From assembly GCF_027497175.1 (NCBI RefSeq), contig NZ_CP114901.1:5704001-5768000 (forward strand): a DNA stretch of 64,000 nucleotides, given 5' to 3'. The translations under genes and the position numbers were made by a program. The DNA is from Verrucosispora sp. WMMD573 (GTDB lineage: Bacteria > Actinomycetota > Actinomycetes > Mycobacteriales > Micromonosporaceae). Shown here in pieces: positions 62,887-64,000 of this stretch (position 1 is its first letter; each line of letters begins with the position of its first letter). The notes beneath the pieces are model-generated. The model saw only the letters and a list, made by a program, of their open reading frames with translations. It had not been told where the DNA came from and did no database searches.

Positions 62887-63276
62887 CTACTTCATGGTGG
62901 CGATCTGGATCAGGTTGCCGCAGGTGTCGTCGAGCACGGCGGTGACCACCGGGCCCAGGTCGGTCGCCTCCTGGGTGAACTCGACGCCCAGTCCCTTGAG
63001 TCGCTCGACCTCCGCGTACACGTCGTCGACGGCGAACGAGGTGACCGGAATGCCGTCATCCACCAGGGCCTGCCGGTACGGACCCACCGCCGGGTGCGCG
63101 TCCGGTTCCAGCAGCAGCTCGACGCCGTCGGGGTCGGCCGGCGAGACGACGGTCAGCCAGCGGTACTCGCCGGCGGGCATGTCGGTCTTCTTGGTGAATC
63201 CCAGCTTCTCCGTGTAGAAGGCGAGCGCCTTGGCCTGGTCGTCGACGAACACGCTTGTGACATGGATACGGATCAC
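62887..63276 (-). CDS. VOC-family protein (glyoxalase-like)
   Basis: 129 residues of VOC fold: HVTSVFVDDQAKALAFYTEK (first beta-alpha), WLTVVSPADPDGVELLLEPD, VTSFAVDDVYAEVERLKGLG and VLDDTCGNLIQIATMK. Function unknown; family includes lyases and drug-binding proteins. GTG 63276 overlaps the ArsR stop (GTGA), so it is translated with that regulator from the promoter at 63577-63606. Confidence 0.83.
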   Translation of the reverse strand: MIRIHVTSVFVDDQAKALAFYTEKLGFTKKTDMPAGEYRWLTVVSPADPDGVELLLEPDAHPAVGPYRQALVDDGIPVTSFAVDDVYAEVERLKGLGVEFTQEATDLGPVVTAVLDDTCGNLIQIATMK

Positions 63277-63569
63277 GGATCTGGTGCCTCTCGGTCGATG
63301 GGCCACCGCTCGACGATCGAGCGCAGCGGGCTGGTGTCGATGTGGTGGAACTTGTAGCGGCCTTGTCGCCGGGTGCGGACCAGACCGGCCTGTTCGAGCA
63401 CCGCGAGGTGCTGGGAGATCGCCTGGCGTGACGAGGTCAGGTTGTGCTTCATGGTCAGCCGGTTGCAGATCTCGAAGAGTGTCTGACCGTCCCGGTCGAT
63501 CAACTCGTCCAGGATCGTGCGTCGTGTCGGGTCACCGATGGCCTTGAACAGGTCAGGGTCGGCGTCCAC
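63273..63569 (-). CDS. ArsR-family winged-helix repressor, probably leaderless
   Basis: 98 residues. HTH_20/ArsR core: LFKAIGDPTRRTILDELIDR, NLTSSRQAISQHLAVLEQAG, LVRTRRQGRYKFHHIDTSPL. No metal-binding ELCVCD motif, so it is of the non-metal ArsR subgroup often paired with SRPBCC or VOC proteins. GTG 63569 is chosen although TTG 63587 is upstream: the promoter's -10 (63577-63582) overlaps the first codons of the longer form, and the predicted transcription start is at or next to GTG 63569. Overlaps the VOC gene. Confidence 0.85.
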   Translation of the reverse strand: MDADPDLFKAIGDPTRRTILDELIDRDGQTLFEICNRLTMKHNLTSSRQAISQHLAVLEQAGLVRTRRQGRYKFHHIDTSPLRSIVERWPIDREAPDP

Positions 63570-63576
63570 AGGCTCA

Positions 63577-63606
63577 GTTATAGGCAAGTGGCCGCTTGCC
63601 TGTCAA
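63577..63606 (-). promoter_or_regulatory. ArsR-VOC operon promoter with operator in the spacer
   Basis: Minus strand: TTGACA (63606-63601), 18 bp, TATAAC (63582-63577), close to consensus. The spacer is a palindrome: AGGCAAG (63582-63588) and CTTGCCT (63595-63601) around six bases. A dimeric ArsR protein would occupy the DNA between -35 and -10 and block RNA polymerase. Confidence 0.75.
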
Positions 63607-63629
63607 GCGGACCCGACGCCGATGATCCA

Positions 63630-63797
63630 ACCGGGTGGGACGTGGTCGGTGAAGCAACGACGGCGGCGCCACGGGATCGAGCCGCAGGTCGACGCGGATC
63701 GAGTGGCCCTGCGCGGCCCGGATCCGCCCGGCGCGCAGCTCGAACCGTTGCTTGGGTCGGGAGCCGACCGCAGGCCGCCAGCCCGGCAGCACCACAT
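63630..63797 (-). pseudogene. Fragment of tRNA 2'-phosphotransferase KptA
   Basis: On the minus strand a frame reads KQRFELRAGRIRAAQGHSIR then VDLRLDPVAPPSLLHR. R-I-R-A-x-Q-G-H-S-(I/V)-x-V-D-L is the central KptA/Tpt1 motif, whose Arg-His pair binds the 2'-phosphate and NAD. The protein then loses the family sequence (no HGT-motif NAD loop), and the N-terminal wing is missing upstream, so this is a piece of about 45 codons. It lies between the ArsR promoter and the YcaQ-like gene. Confidence 0.55.
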
Positions 63798-63842
63798 CGG
63801 TCGCAGCGGGGTGTGCGGGGCGTCGCCGTGGGACAGCGGCGA

Positions 63843-64000
63843 CTACGACACCTGAGATCTGGTGACGGTCAGGCCGAGCCAGGTGGCGAGAGCCTCGATC
63901 TCGGCGTCGACCTCTGCGGTCATCGCCGGGGTGAAGGGGACGTCCTCGTGCAGGGCGTTGACGACGAGGACGCCCGCCTTGCGGTCGGCGGTCGCGTCCA
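63843..64000 (-). CDS. Winged-helix crosslink-repair-glycosylase (YcaQ/DUF1006)-like protein, C-terminal end only
   Basis: The last 52 residues are in the window: DATADRKAGVLVVNALHEDV, PFTPAMTAEVDAEIEALATW and LGLTVTRS, ending at TAG 63843. The D-x-K-A-D-R-K-A-G-V-L signature is the C-terminal segment of the YcaQ/HTH_42 family of DNA-unhooking glycosylases. The gene continues beyond the right edge, so start and catalytic QxQ motif are not visible. Confidence 0.65.
   Translation of the reverse strand, partial: DATADRKAGVLVVNALHEDVPFTPAMTAEVDAEIEALATWLGLTVTRSQVS

Noticed and set aside
63574..63797. Intact small gene for the KptA-like frame ending at 63574
   Set aside because: It reads through the ArsR promoter and lacks the NAD-binding half, so it is treated as a fragment.

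Overview
This is a GC-rich window with very strong third-position G/C bias, frequent GTG/TTG starts, ATGA/GTGA gene overlaps and several apparently leaderless genes. The gene content points to an actinomycete of the Micromonosporaceae (Micromonospora-like): LacI/RpiR-controlled sugar ABC operons, MptB/GT87 mannosyltransferases, PucR and F420-type proteins, and a divergent MurD2/MurL pair, a combination reported from Micromonospora. Genus is an inference; no rRNA or tRNA gene lies in the window.

Layout. 0-6.6 kb: alpha-glucan genes (GH63-like glucosidase, GH133 debranching enzyme, GT4 glycosyltransferase), then a membrane Ser/Thr kinase. 6.9-8.7 kb: DUF457 membrane protein coupled to an amidohydrolase. 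8.7-16.7 kb: a LacI-regulated operon (regulator, binding protein, two permeases, GH31 alpha-xylosidase, GH1 beta-glucosidase) that looks like a xyloglucan-oligosaccharide uptake and breakdown unit. 16.7-23.7 kb: nucleotidyltransferase with an apparent CTG start, two mannosyltransferases, a sulfotransferase-like protein, a family A DNA polymerase without 5' nuclease, and a deazaflavin-type oxidoreductase.

23.7-32.3 kb is a chromosomal xenobiotic-resistance neighbourhood: rifampicin-monooxygenase-like flavoprotein, GyrI-like protein, GNAT, tandem-HTH MerR regulator facing an erythromycin esterase-DUF6194 fusion, and a vat-vgb streptogramin operon facing a TetR regulator across a palindromic operator. 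Gene scraps (VOC C-terminus, AraC remnant, GNAT N-terminus) mark this and the following stretch as a turnover zone. 33-43.6 kb: small regulator/enzyme pairs (SDR/HxlR, SMP-30-like/LysR, GlxA/DJ-1), a methyltransferase, a kinase-like phosphotransferase, a CPBP protease, and a complete 934-bp IS5-family element that has split an alpha/beta-hydrolase gene.

43.9-49.0 kb: RpiR - SIS - ngcEFG-type ABC operon for an amino sugar. 49.6-53.8 kb: a three-gene overlapping module - Trypco2-domain protein, three-TM pentapeptide-repeat protein, and a trypsin-STAND NTPase with a helical-repeat C-terminus. This is the strongest candidate for a poorly described (probable biological-conflict) system. 53.8-64 kb: membrane acyltransferase, two membrane proteins of unknown function, divergent murD2/murL flanked by two copies of a 60-bp palindromic repeat, PucR regulator, TrmH-type rRNA/tRNA methyltransferase, an ArsR-VOC pair driven by a near-consensus promoter carrying its operator in the spacer, a KptA fragment, and the C-terminus of a YcaQ-like protein running off the right edge.
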